64,000 bases of DNA from Lactiplantibacillus mudanjiangensis (GTDB lineage Bacteria > Bacillota > Bacilli > Lactobacillales > Lactobacillaceae), in assembly GCF_005405385.1 (NCBI RefSeq), contig NZ_BJDY01000007.1, positions 359,013 to 423,012 of the forward strand, in the 5' to 3' direction. The position numbers and the translations under genes are program-made. This document shows positions 43,175-51,630 of the stretch, piece by piece; the first letter of the stretch is position 1; the number at the start of each line of letters is the position of its first letter. The notes under the pieces were generated by a model, which saw nothing but the letters and a program-made list of their open reading frames with translations, had not been told where the DNA came from and made no database searches.

Positions 43175-44203
43175 TCATTTAGAAACAATTCGTTTACGTT
43201 CTGAATCTTGAACGCCTAAAATATCTAAGGCAAAGGCCACGATTGGAATCCCAACGATTAACCCCCAGGCACCTAACAAACTTTCCATGATAATCAATGT
43301 AATGAAGGTCGCAAAGACCGGTAAATCGGTACGATCGGCCATGAGTCGCGGATGTAAGAAATACGATTCAAAGGCATGGATAATAATCACGAGCATGATA
43401 ATCTCGACCACTCGAATTAAACCACCAGACGCAAATGCCAGTAAGGTCAATGGAATCATGGACAACAGAACCCCGGCTACCGGCACGAGTCCTAAAATGA
43501 AGACGATAATCGACAGCACCATGATACTTGGCATCCCAATAATCACAAACCCAATCGTCATCAGGATCGTGTTAATCGTACAAATAATCAGTTGCGTTTC
43601 AATGATTTTGCCTAAAATCAGGACAAACTTCCGCGTTAAAAAATAGACGTTATTAAAGAACTTACTGAATTTCGATCGTAAGAACTGACGACCGAAACTG
43701 ACCATCCGGCCCCGGGTTAACGTAAAGATAAAGCTCAAGAAAATCGCCATCAACACGTGCGTGAAGCCCGTCCCAATCTGACCAGCCTCTTTAATCCCCG
43801 TTAGCAACAACGACTTACCATTTTGAATCAGCTCACTACTGTGAATCGCCTGGTTAATCCATTTATCAATATTCTTATTCAAGACTGGGTGGTTCGTGAT
43901 GGCTTTAGCCAACATGTCTGGAATCACCTTCAATTGTGTCACCAAAGTTGGCGCTGCATACGACAAAGCCGCAATTAAAACACCAAGTACCGCCACATAT
44001 ACGACAATCACGGCAATCCAATACGGCAAGTGCGTTTTCAAGTTCAACCAATGACTAACCTTGACCGCTAAGAAAGCAAAGATCACCGTCAATAACACCA
44101 CCGTGGCAAACCCACGCATCAAGTAAATGATCACAACCAAAAATGCTAGCGTTAAGTACAAGCCAACATCGTCACGCTTTAAAAATCGAATCAGTCGATC
44201 CAT
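43175..44203 (-). CDS. AI-2E (TqsA/PerM) family transporter, 342 aa
   Basis: Eight predicted membrane helices in the family arrangement, with the C-terminal signature LGLVPVAGVLLSMIPLTLLAFASG and FESYFLHPRLMADR. Family members have been linked to AI-2 export, sodium/proton antiport and general export, so the role is not settled. ATG 44203 follows GGGGG. Monocistronic. Confidence 0.88.
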   Translation of the reverse strand: MDRLIRFLKRDDVGLYLTLAFLVVIIYLMRGFATVVLLTVIFAFLAVKVSHWLNLKTHLPYWIAVIVVYVAVLGVLIAALSYAAPTLVTQLKVIPDMLAKAITNHPVLNKNIDKWINQAIHSSELIQNGKSLLLTGIKEAGQIGTGFTHVLMAIFLSFIFTLTRGRMVSFGRQFLRSKFSKFFNNVYFLTRKFVLILGKIIETQLIICTINTILMTIGFVIIGMPSIMVLSIIVFILGLVPVAGVLLSMIPLTLLAFASGGLIRVVEIIMLVIIIHAFESYFLHPRLMADRTDLPVFATFITLIIMESLLGAWGLIVGIPIVAFALDILGVQDSERKRIVSK

Positions 44204-44291
44204 AACCGAACCCCCAAAATCTTTTTTCTAATCGTTATTATAGCATTACCACCACTTTCACATGGGTTGGGACCCACGGTTTAATGGAAAC

Positions 44292-44320
44292 TTGACTTTC
44301 AAAATTGGAACCGGTAGAAT
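44292..44320 (+). promoter_or_regulatory. Promoter of the Met T-box unit
   Basis: TTGACT (44292-44297), 17 bp, TAGAAT (44315-44320). Confidence 0.75.
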
Positions 44321-44326
44321 GACGTT

Positions 44327-44616
44327 AACATTAAAGAACGATTAAAAGATGAGTAAACCAAGGAACTGTTCAGCGAGCATCGGGGTGGTGAGACGATGCC
44401 AGGGATTTGGTCGAAGATGGTCTTTCGTTAACACGTCCTGTTGGCAAGTGTCTAACATAAACTAACAGCGAGCTAACTGCCCGTTACCGCAGTTGCAGAT
44501 CTTGACACTGTCATGGTCTGCTTGAGGAAGCGGCATGTTTCGCTTTGAACTCAGGTGGTAACCCGGCTAACCGTCGTCCTGATTGATTTTTTATCAATCG
44601 GACGACGGTTTTTTCG
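44327..44616 (+). promoter_or_regulatory. T-box riboswitch, methionine specific
   Basis: A 290-nt leader with T-box landmarks: AGTA near 44352, GGTGGTGAG in stem I, the T-box AGGTGGTAACCC (44553-44564), and a terminator CGTCGTCC...GGACGACG with T-run ending near 44616. Stem I can close with the 3' strand TCTTTCGTT, leaving ATG (44417-44419) in the specifier position followed by G. The TGGT of the T-box matches a tRNA ending ACCA, as in tRNA-Met. Uncharged tRNA-Met should switch on the downstream gene. Confidence 0.85.
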
Positions 44617-44646
44617 TTCCAAAAAATACTTAATGAGGTGCTCAAT

Positions 44647-45774
44647 ATGACAAATTCAACTTTAACCAAACCATTCCGCTACGATGTTGTTGGGAGTTTA
44701 TTACGACCACAAGCTTTGAAACAAGCCCACGCCCAACTCGCTGCTGGTGCCATTACTGCTGATCAAGCCCTAACGATTCAACAACTCGAAATCAAACGCA
44801 TCGTTGATGAACAAGTTAAGCTTGGCTTACACGCCGTCACTGATGGGGAATTTTCACGGAGCTGGTGGCATTTGGACTTTCTCTGGGGCTTAACTGGCGT
44901 TGGCAAATACGATTATCATCAAAGTTATAAATTCAAAGGTGATCATACCCGGACCGATAATGCCGAACTCGTCGGCAAAGTCGCCTTTAACCCCGATCAC
45001 CCCTTCTTCAAAGCTTTCAGCTACTTGCAATCGATCGTCCCTGACGGTGTCCTTGCCAAACAAACGATTCCCTCACCAACGATGTTATTCCGCGACAACC
45101 GTAGTGACAACTGGGCAAAATTCTACGACAGTTGGGAAGCCTATTTGACCGACCTTGCCGCCGCTTATCATGACACCATTCAGCATTTTTATGATCTTGG
45201 CTGTCGCTACTTACAATTAGATGACACCACTTGGGCATTTCTGATCAGCAAGCTTAACGATCCAAAATTAAGTGACAGCGATCGGCAACATTTTGAACAA
45301 CTCTCTCAAGATGGCGTGACGGTTATTAATGCGGCTTTGGCTGATCTTCCAACTGATTTAACGGTAACGACCCACATTTGCCGCGGCAACTTTAAGTCCA
45401 CTTACCTCTTCTCTGGTAGTTACGATGTCGTTGCCAAGTATTTGGGTCAGCTCAACTATGATGGCTTGTTCTTAGAATACGATAATGAACGCGATGGTAA
45501 CTTTGATGCGCTCGCACAAATCTGGAACCACGATACCCACAAACGACTTGTTTTAGGACTAGTGACCTCTAAATTTCCTGAACTTGAAAACCCTGAAGAT
45601 TTAAAAGCACGGTTACAAACGGCCGCTACCAAAGTTCCCTTAGAAAACTTAGCGTTGTCCACGCAATGTGGTTTTGCCTCGACTGAAGAAGGTAACCAAC
45701 TCACCGAAGCTGATCAATGGGAAAAACTTCAATTAGTTATTGATACTGCTAAAAGTGTCTGGTCAGAAGCTTAA
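44647..45774 (+). CDS. MetE C-terminal-domain-like methyltransferase (YxjG/YxjH type), 375 aa
   Basis: Cobalamin-independent methionine synthase family, single catalytic barrel without the MetE N-terminal half. Seen: PFRYDVVGSLLRPQALK, TDGEFSRSWWHLDF, the zinc-site histidine/cysteine region (THICRGN, with C) and the final LALSTQCGFAS carrying the zinc cysteine. YxjG-like proteins use a methyl donor other than the polyglutamylated folate of MetE. The ATG at 44647 (GAGGTG 7 nt upstream) is preferred to the GTG at 44638. The Met T-box upstream supports a role in methionine supply. Confidence 0.9.
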   Translation: MTNSTLTKPFRYDVVGSLLRPQALKQAHAQLAAGAITADQALTIQQLEIKRIVDEQVKLGLHAVTDGEFSRSWWHLDFLWGLTGVGKYDYHQSYKFKGDHTRTDNAELVGKVAFNPDHPFFKAFSYLQSIVPDGVLAKQTIPSPTMLFRDNRSDNWAKFYDSWEAYLTDLAAAYHDTIQHFYDLGCRYLQLDDTTWAFLISKLNDPKLSDSDRQHFEQLSQDGVTVINAALADLPTDLTVTTHICRGNFKSTYLFSGSYDVVAKYLGQLNYDGLFLEYDNERDGNFDALAQIWNHDTHKRLVLGLVTSKFPELENPEDLKARLQTAATKVPLENLALSTQCGFASTEEGNQLTEADQWEKLQLVIDTAKSVWSEA

Positions 45775-45784
45775 ATCAACCACT

Positions 45785-45828
45785 AAAAAACTCGACTTAA
45801 ACGAAAATTTCGTTTAGGTCGAGTTTTA
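45785..45828 (+). terminator. Terminator of the MetE-like gene
   Basis: AAAACTCGACTTAAACGAAA/TTTCGTTTAGGTCGAGTTTT stem with one mismatch. Confidence 0.88.
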
Positions 45829-45842
45829 CTTTATATTTTTAT

Positions 45843-46214
45843 TTAATCGCGGCTAGTCCGTGACCGCCAACGCCGAACGGGTCGTGGACTGCTCGCCTTG
45901 ACAGGTAGGTTCAACAAAACCACCCCGATAATCACGGCAATCAATCCGACTAGTTTAGGACCACTCAAAATTTCACCGAAGGCCCAGACGCCAATCAAAC
46001 TGGTGATGGCGGTGCCGCCGCCAGCCCAAATCGCATAGCCCACACTTAATGGAATTCGGCGTAAGGCCATTGAAAAACTAAAAATTGCTAAGCCATATAA
46101 GACCATCCCAATCATGCCAATCCATAAATGGCTAAAGCCAGCGGACAATTTCAACAAACTCGTCCCAATAATTTCAACCCCGATTGCTAACCCTAATTGA
46201 ATCCATGCACGCAT
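45843..46214 (-). CDS. SMR family efflux subunit, second of a pair, 123 aa
   Basis: Four-helix small multidrug resistance protein with the essential glutamate near residue 12-14 in LAIGVEIIGTSLLKLSAGF and the WAGGGTA loop. An unusual Arg-rich cytosolic tail (RPVRRWRSRTSRD) extends about 18 residues beyond the normal end. ATG 46214 with GGGGG 8 nt upstream is preferred to ATG 46220. It lies 16 bp after the other SMR gene; such pairs (EbrAB, YkkCD) form antiparallel heterodimers. Substrate: cationic drugs or guanidinium-like compounds. Confidence 0.88.
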   Translation of the reverse strand: MRAWIQLGLAIGVEIIGTSLLKLSAGFSHLWIGMIGMVLYGLAIFSFSMALRRIPLSVGYAIWAGGGTAITSLIGVWAFGEILSGPKLVGLIAVIIGVVLLNLPVKASSPRPVRRWRSRTSRD

Positions 46215-46230
46215 CTGCATTGCCCCCTTT

Positions 46231-46539
46231 TTAAATGTTCAGTAATACGGCCCCAATCACGATCGCCATTAGCCCGCTCACACGTGCTAAGCTTAATCGT
46301 TCACGATAGACGACAACCGCTAAAATCACGGTTGCCACCGTACCTAATCCGGCCCACAAGGCATACGCTATCCCTAATGGTAAGTGCCGCATTGCCATTG
46401 TGACTAAAACTAACGAACTAAAATAACTCACTAATACCATCATACTGGGTATCAAATTCCGAAAACCGTTTGCTCGTTTTAAGAAAAAGCTCCCGATTAC
46501 TTCCATTAAAATTCCACCAAATAATAAGCTGTATGCCAT
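46231..46539 (-). CDS. SMR family efflux subunit, first of a pair, 102 aa
   Basis: Normal-length SMR protein with glutamate at about residue 13 (GGILMEVIGSFFLKRANGF) and LWAGLGTVATVIL. It is basic in loops opposite to the partner, in line with opposite insertion. ATG 46539 follows GAGGTG with 6 nt; the GTG 46548 lies inside that site. No guanidine riboswitch is visible upstream. First gene of a two-gene operon with 45843-46214. Confidence 0.88.
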   Translation of the reverse strand: MAYSLLFGGILMEVIGSFFLKRANGFRNLIPSMMVLVSYFSSLVLVTMAMRHLPLGIAYALWAGLGTVATVILAVVVYRERLSLARVSGLMAIVIGAVLLNI

Positions 46540-46683
46540 GTTGATCACCTCACAAAAAAATTCAGCTGTTCCACCATTCTAAAGGAGGTTTTTACAAAAC
46601 GCAATCAAAAGATACGCCTGGCTGATTACAGTTTTATTACAAAAGCTTTATCATATGAATAACTAAGGCCTATAGGTTACCGT

Positions 46684-46720
46684 AAAAAAAGCGTCCCACG
46701 GGCATTTATCCCGGAGACGC
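46684..46720 (-). terminator. Terminator of the TrhA/hemolysin III gene
   Basis: GCGTCTCCGGG/CCCGTGGGACGC stem, followed by seven T on the minus strand. Confidence 0.85.
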
Positions 46721-46733
46721 GTCGTTAATTGTT

Positions 46734-47372
46734 TTAGATATAAAAGAAGATCGAAAAATACATTAAGGTCGTCCCAATCATCACGAAAATGTGCCAGATG
46801 ACATGTAAGTATTTAATATGTGGAAAGCTGTACAACAATGCCCCTAACGTAAAGGCGACGCCACCAGCAACTAGTAACCAGAACCCAGTCACCCCTAGAT
46901 TGGTCCACAACTGGCGCCCACCGGCTAAACACATCCAGCCCATCAAGACATAGATGACAGTTTCTACTTTTTTCAAGCGGCCTGGCCACACGGCATTCAC
47001 CGTAATCCCACTAATCGCCAAGATCCAAATGGTGACCAAGATTGTCCAACCTAGCCAACCGCGAATCGCTAACAAGCTAAACGGCGTATAGGTTCCCGCA
47101 ATTAACACATAGACGCCACTGTGATCCAAGATCCGAAAAACTTCTCGAGCCCGCGTAAAATACAACCCATGAAATAGCATCGAACAGGTATACAGGACAA
47201 ACAACGAACAGCCATAAATAATAAAGGCTGCCCATTCAATGCCGCGACCATCTTCATACGCTTTAAGCATCAAAAAGACAAAGCCGACAATACTTAGTAC
47301 GAGGCCAATCCCATGAGTGACCGAATTCAAGACTTCATTAGTAATTTGATAACGCCGTGATGGCTGTTGCAT
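46734..47372 (-). CDS. TrhA (hemolysin III) family membrane protein, about 212 aa
   Basis: Seven-helix protein of the PAQR/hemolysin III family. The three conserved histidine sites are present: NSVTHGIG, MLFHGLYFT and HVIWHIFVMIGT, probably binding zinc. TrhA has been tied to membrane-fluidity homeostasis. ATG 47372 follows GAGGTG; the earlier in-frame start at 47381 overlaps it. Promoter TTGATA-N17-TATGCT lies on the minus strand near 47400-47430. Confidence 0.9.
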   Translation of the reverse strand: MQQPSRRYQITNEVLNSVTHGIGLVLSIVGFVFLMLKAYEDGRGIEWAAFIIYGCSLFVLYTCSMLFHGLYFTRAREVFRILDHSGVYVLIAGTYTPFSLLAIRGWLGWTILVTIWILAISGITVNAVWPGRLKKVETVIYVLMGWMCLAGGRQLWTNLGVTGFWLLVAGGVAFTLGALLYSFPHIKYLHVIWHIFVMIGTTLMYFSIFFYI

Positions 47373-47481
47373 GTTAATCACCTCTAAGTTTCATTGGTAA
47401 TAGCATACCATCATATGATGTCAATATCAATACATCTAGTCTATAAAACTAGATGGTTAGGTTTGCTTATTTATTGGTTAA

Positions 47482-48444
47482 CTATCGCTCAAAATAACCA
47501 TGATCGAAAAACTTGGGCAACATCGTTGGTTTAGCTGAATTTTCCAGACTTACGATGGCGACCAGTGAACTTAATCTAGGTTGTAAAGTGAGGTGACTGC
47601 TCGTGTTTTGACGACTTTGCTTAGCTGGATGCTGATTCAAGTAAGTCACGATGTCACGACCTAACCGATTCATGCCACGATATTGCTGAACCTGCGAGCC
47701 GCTTTGTGCCAAAACCACGATACTATAAACACCATATTTCGTCTTGAATAATGCCGCATCGTTTTGAACACCTTTATCGGGATACTCACCGGTTTTATTG
47801 TAAACCGTGGCATTTTTGACCAGATAAGGTAGCTTACTATGGTTACGACAACCTTTCAGTAACGTCAACATCTTACGGTCATACGTCTTTCCAAGTAGTT
47901 GATGCCGATACATTTTGGTCAAAAAGGCGGTTAAGTCTTGTACAGACGTGTAGTTATCATAACCACGTTGCAACGCGGCAGTGTCTAATAAATGACGCTG
48001 CAAACTTGTCTGTTTAAATCCGAATTGGTGCGCCGTTTTGGTGACCATTTTAAGTCCGCCAGCGCGCGTGATCAGCCGGTTTGCTGCCGCATTATCCGAA
48101 TTATGAATCATTAACGTTAAGTCTTGTTGGTTTTGCGCCGTTAACTTGATCTGATGCTTTTGAACGCGATGATAAATCGTCAACATGATAAAAACTTTAA
48201 TCGTGCTAGCCGACCGTTGCCGACCGATCTTGTGGTTGCCAGTTTGTACACTTAACGGCTGCTTGCCTAGACGCGTGATCTGTACTGACCAACGACCACC
48301 CAGCGATTTCAAATCTTGTTTCGCGATTTTCTTTATAGCTGAGCGTTCACTTTTTAAACTAGTTGCTTGTACCGATTTAGGTTGAACCACTAGCCCACCA
48401 AGTAATAAAATCCCAATAACACCTAGCCAAACCCCTTTTTTCAT
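47482..48444 (-). CDS. Secreted class A beta-lactamase-like serine hydrolase, 320 aa
   Basis: Penicillin-recognising fold. Signal/anchor GVWLGVIGILLLGGLVV, then catalytic STIK (about S80-K83), SDN (about 116-118) and KTG (about 217-219). The omega-loop glutamate of true beta-lactamases is not evident, so a wall-related DD-peptidase or esterase role is more likely than resistance. ATG 48444 with GGGGG upstream is preferred to the 17-codon longer frame, because it begins directly at the signal peptide. The C-terminal 50 residues are low in similarity to the family. Confidence 0.82.
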   Translation of the reverse strand: MKKGVWLGVIGILLLGGLVVQPKSVQATSLKSERSAIKKIAKQDLKSLGGRWSVQITRLGKQPLSVQTGNHKIGRQRSASTIKVFIMLTIYHRVQKHQIKLTAQNQQDLTLMIHNSDNAAANRLITRAGGLKMVTKTAHQFGFKQTSLQRHLLDTAALQRGYDNYTSVQDLTAFLTKMYRHQLLGKTYDRKMLTLLKGCRNHSKLPYLVKNATVYNKTGEYPDKGVQNDAALFKTKYGVYSIVVLAQSGSQVQQYRGMNRLGRDIVTYLNQHPAKQSRQNTSSHLTLQPRLSSLVAIVSLENSAKPTMLPKFFDHGYFER

Positions 48445-48600
48445 CTCACTACCCCCTGCTAACCATGATAAGCCTGTTTTTATCATTTTCTCCAAAGTTA
48501 CTGATTTTTGCGATCACCTGTATTATAGCAAATTTACCATAAGGGAATTATCGATTGTTCCAAAGATCATTAGATCTGCTAGAATAACCTTATGGGGAAA

Positions 48601-48608
48601 AAAGGAGG
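48601..48608 (+). promoter_or_regulatory. Ribosome binding site fixing a TTG start
   Basis: AAAGGAGG lies 7 nt before TTG 48616. A TAGAAT -10 box at about 48573 places the transcript start near 48585, so the upstream ATG 48592 is too near the 5' end. Confidence 0.6.
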
Positions 48609-48615
48609 AGCTATT

Positions 48616-49296
48616 TTGAAAAAGTTTATTACACTACTCGCATTTGGCGCCATCAGTGGTGGGTTAGCTTGGAGTCAGCCAACCACGATTAACGCACAAA
48701 CCACCACCAGCACTACAGCTAAAAAGACACTAAAGAAGAAAGCGACCCATCACTATTTACTCGTGATGGGTCATGGTGCTGGTGATCCCGGTGCCCGGGG
48801 AAATGGCACCACCGAAGCGACTTATTTACGCAAACACTTAATGCCACAGTTACAAAAATATGCCAAAAAGATTAAAAAGAGCAACGTCACCATCTACAAT
48901 CCTAGTCACAATATTGTCCGGGACACGATGGTCTTCCATAAAGGCTCATATAAAATCAAGAAAAATACCACGGTGATCATGTTCCATTTAGACGCCTCAA
49001 CTAGTGCCTATGCCCATGGCGGTCATGTGATTATTCACAAGGCCAAACCAACGGCGCGCGATGTGCGACTACGCCAAGTCATCAAAAGTAATGTTGGGCT
49101 CAATCCAGCCTACAATGGTTATAGCTTCCGCACCAACTTACGGAACTGCAACGTCTTACGCAAACGTGGTATTGACTACAGTTTAATCGAAACTGGCTTT
49201 ATCACGAACAAAGGTGATTTCAAACGGATCAACAAGAATCTTGATAAGATCGCCAAAGGTTATGTTGAAGCAATTGCTAACGAAAAAATCAAATAG
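48616..49296 (+). CDS. Secreted N-acetylmuramoyl-L-alanine amidase, Amidase_3 type, 226 aa
   Basis: Zinc amidase cutting the sugar-peptide link of peptidoglycan. Signal peptide LKKFITLLAFGAISGGLAWSQ, cleaved near INAQT. Zinc ligands and catalytic residues in order: H in MGHGAGDPGA, E in GTTEATYL, H in MFHLDAS and E in SLIETGFITNKGD. Basic pI. No wall-binding domain is attached. TTG 48616 start. A strong terminator follows. Confidence 0.88.
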   Translation: MKKFITLLAFGAISGGLAWSQPTTINAQTTTSTTAKKTLKKKATHHYLLVMGHGAGDPGARGNGTTEATYLRKHLMPQLQKYAKKIKKSNVTIYNPSHNIVRDTMVFHKGSYKIKKNTTVIMFHLDASTSAYAHGGHVIIHKAKPTARDVRLRQVIKSNVGLNPAYNGYSFRTNLRNCNVLRKRGIDYSLIETGFITNKGDFKRINKNLDKIAKGYVEAIANEKIK

Positions 49297-49299
49297 TAC

Positions 49300-49334
49300 A
49301 AAAAATTCCGACCAGCGCTGGTCGGAATTTTTTT
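49300..49334. terminator. Bidirectional terminator
   Basis: AAAAATTCCGACCAGC/GCTGGTCGGAATTTTT, a 16-bp perfect stem between converging genes. Confidence 0.92.
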
Positions 49335-50064
49335 ATGCTTTAACACCTAAGTCAACGCCACCATCAACATGGAGAACTTGACCGGTAACGAATTGATTTT
49401 GCATTAAATAGAGATACGCTGAAGCGACTTCTGTTTTAGTTGCCACCCGCTTTAAGGGCACGCCCTGACTAAAATCCGCGGCCTGTTGCTGAACTTGTTC
49501 TGGCGTCATATCGCGCCATAAACCAGTCGGCGTCCAAGTTGGGGCCACTGCATTAACACGATAATTCGGTGCCATTTCTACCGCCAAACCTGCGACTAAC
49601 GTATTAATCGCTTGATTGCCAATAATGGCGCCCGAAGCATCGTACGGATGTCCACCAGCGCCTGACGTTAAAATCAACGAGCCACCCGGTTTTAATTGCT
49701 TAGCCGCTAACTGGCTTAACTGTAAGTTCGCAAAAAACTTTGCTTCAACGGCTTCACGAATCGCGGCGACGGTATTATCTAAGAACCCGCCACCCATCGC
49801 ACCACCTAAGAAAGAAATAATATGGTCAAACTTCGGCGCCGACTTAAAAAATGCCGTAAGTTCGGTCAAGTCCTGTGCGTCTAAAGCCGTACCAGCCACG
49901 GCCGTGCTAGTTGTTTTTAGTCGCTCGATAGCTGCCGTTACATGGGGTGGCTGATGTCCAATAATATGGACCGTTGCCCCTGCAGCTAAGGCTTGCTGGG
50001 CTACGGTTTCACCAAAGCCAGATGTGCCCCCGACAATTAAAAGTTGTTGTGTTGCTAATGTCAT
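49333..50064 (-). CDS. Short-chain dehydrogenase/reductase, 243 aa
   Basis: Classical SDR with cofactor motif VGGTSGFGETV (TGxxxGxG type) and the C-terminal FVTGQVLHVDGGVDLG. The catalytic region departs from the norm: LILTSGAGG then PYDASGAI lacks a clear YxxxK, so the active site may be altered or the enzyme inactive for standard oxidoreduction. ATG 50064 follows TTGGAGG. Substrate unknown. Monocistronic. Confidence 0.85.
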   Translation of the reverse strand: MTLATQQLLIVGGTSGFGETVAQQALAAGATVHIIGHQPPHVTAAIERLKTTSTAVAGTALDAQDLTELTAFFKSAPKFDHIISFLGGAMGGGFLDNTVAAIREAVEAKFFANLQLSQLAAKQLKPGGSLILTSGAGGHPYDASGAIIGNQAINTLVAGLAVEMAPNYRVNAVAPTWTPTGLWRDMTPEQVQQQAADFSQGVPLKRVATKTEVASAYLYLMQNQFVTGQVLHVDGGVDLGVKA

Positions 50065-50148
50065 CTGATTGCCTCCAATCGTTATCTTACCTTAATAAGA
50101 ATACTGCATTCTTGGTAAATTAACTTGGATTTAACCTAGACAATTCGC

Positions 50149-50490
50149 TTATTGATTTTCTTCGGCATGAGCTGCGACTTGTTGAAAAATACTGATAATG
50201 TGTTTATCGGCTAATTGGTAATGTACTTGCCGGCCACTGCGCGTGCCAACGACTAGTTTTAACTCCCGCAACACGGCTAACTGGTGTGAAATATTGGATT
50301 GTGTTAATGCTAGGCCAGTTGCCAACTCACCAACACTGAGCTTGGAAACACCCAGCGCATAAATGATTCGCGCGCGGGTCGGATCACCGAGCGCCTTAAA
50401 AATAGCGGTAATCCGGCCAAGTTCATCATCTTGTGGAATTAAGGCACTCAAACGTTCAACAATGGCCTCATGATCAATTTCTGAATTCAT
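50149..50490 (-). CDS. ArsR/SmtB family metal-sensing repressor (CzrA-like), 113 aa
   Basis: Winged helix with LTQSNISHQLAVLRELKLV. The C-terminal helix has DKHIISIFQQVAAHAEE, a D-x-H-x10-H-x-E arrangement like the alpha-5 zinc/cobalt site of CzrA/SmtB. ATG 50490 with GGAG is preferred over the 21-codon longer frame. It is divergent from a cation diffusion facilitator gene, with a 22-bp dyad operator between them, so it is the zinc-responsive repressor of that exporter. Confidence 0.9.
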   Translation of the reverse strand: MNSEIDHEAIVERLSALIPQDDELGRITAIFKALGDPTRARIIYALGVSKLSVGELATGLALTQSNISHQLAVLRELKLVVGTRSGRQVHYQLADKHIISIFQQVAAHAEENQ

Positions 50491-50539
50491 AGTTACTCCA
50501 ATTTCTGATTGTGGTTTGCAAAACAAGGTGTTACAATAC

Positions 50540-50561
50540 ACATGAACAGTCATTCATATGT
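50540..50561. promoter_or_regulatory. Zinc repressor operator (12-2-12-like dyad)
   Basis: ATGAACA-GT-CATTCAT within 50540-50561 fits the TGAA...TTCA operator of ArsR/CzrA repressors and sits between the divergent repressor and exporter genes. Confidence 0.65.
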
Positions 50562-50628
50562 AAATCTATTCATAAATCAATTATAACCATTCAAAGGTCG
50601 AATTCAACTGAGAAGGTAGGGATTTCTG

Positions 50629-51516
50629 ATGGCACATACACATCAAATCAAACAACAAACCAACGCATTCAAAATTGGCGTGTTATTAAATTCAATATTT
50701 ATCGTTTTAGAAGCCGGTTATGGCTTATCCAGCAACTCATTGGCCTTAGTCGCCGATGCTGGTCATAATTTAAGTGACGTTTTGGGCCTCTTAATTTCAT
50801 GGTTAGCAGTCTGGCTTGGCCAGAAAAGTGCTAATTCCAAATATACTTACGGCTACAAAAGTTCTTCAATTTTAGCCGCCCTGTTCAATGCGGTATTCTT
50901 ATTAGTCGCCATTGGCGGGATTTCAGTAGAAGCCATCCAACGACTAAGCAATCCTGGACCAGTCGGCGAATGGGATGTCATTATTGTGGCCGCTATTGGG
51001 ATCTTCGTCAATGGGTTCACCGCCCTGCTTTTCATGAAGGGCCAAAAACATGACATTAATATCAAAGGCGCCTTTTTACACATGGCCGCTGATGCTGGTG
51101 TGTCCCTTGGCGTGGTGCTCGCTGGTTTTATCATCTTAAGTACTGGTTGGTATTGGCTCGATCCCGTCGTCTCCTTAGTGATCGCCATCATCATCTTGAT
51201 TGGCACTTGGGGGCTCTTACGCGATGCAATGAATTATTCATTAGAAGCGGTACCTAGTAACATTGATGAACCTGCCATTCGTGACTTTTTATTAGCTCAA
51301 CCCACGATCAACCAAGTGCACGACTTGCATATCTGGGGGATGAGTACCACTGAAACGGCGATGACCGTGCACCTCTGCCGGTCAACCTTAGCCGACAACA
51401 ATCGCTTCTTAGAAAACTTGAACAAAGCCTTAAGCGAACAATTCCCCTTAACACACATCACCGTTCAAGTTGAGTTAGGCAAAGTCAATTACGAAACGAC
51501 CGATAGTTCAATTTAA
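50629..51516 (+). CDS. Cation diffusion facilitator (CzcD-type zinc exporter), 295 aa
   Basis: Proton-coupled metal efflux. Six helices; metal site residues in VADAGHNLSDVLG (HxxxD of helix II) and MAADAGVSLGVVLAG (helix V, with the D of the AAD). The C-terminal cytosolic domain ends with VHDLHIWGMSTTETAMTVHL, the usual CDF signature. The N-terminus has MAHTHQIKQQ with two histidines. ATG 50629. Regulated by the adjacent ArsR-type repressor through the dyad at 50540-50561. Confidence 0.93.
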   Translation: MAHTHQIKQQTNAFKIGVLLNSIFIVLEAGYGLSSNSLALVADAGHNLSDVLGLLISWLAVWLGQKSANSKYTYGYKSSSILAALFNAVFLLVAIGGISVEAIQRLSNPGPVGEWDVIIVAAIGIFVNGFTALLFMKGQKHDINIKGAFLHMAADAGVSLGVVLAGFIILSTGWYWLDPVVSLVIAIIILIGTWGLLRDAMNYSLEAVPSNIDEPAIRDFLLAQPTINQVHDLHIWGMSTTETAMTVHLCRSTLADNNRFLENLNKALSEQFPLTHITVQVELGKVNYETTDSSI

Positions 51517-51538
51517 GTACCACTATGCCAACACATAA

Positions 51539-51572
51539 AGCGAGGTCGACAACTGTCGGTCCTCGCTTTTTT
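51539..51572 (+). terminator. Terminator of the zinc exporter gene
   Basis: AGCGAGG..CGACA/TGTCG..CCTCGCT stem with six T. Confidence 0.9.
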
Positions 51573-51630
51573 GATCGTTTAAAATAAATATACCAGTAAC
51601 AGCCCTTATAATTTGCATCATGCTAAATTA

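Noticed and set aside
46540..46650. Guanidine riboswitch before the SMR pair
   Set aside because: I looked for the ykkC-type structure and saw no terminator hairpins or conserved motifs in this short leader.
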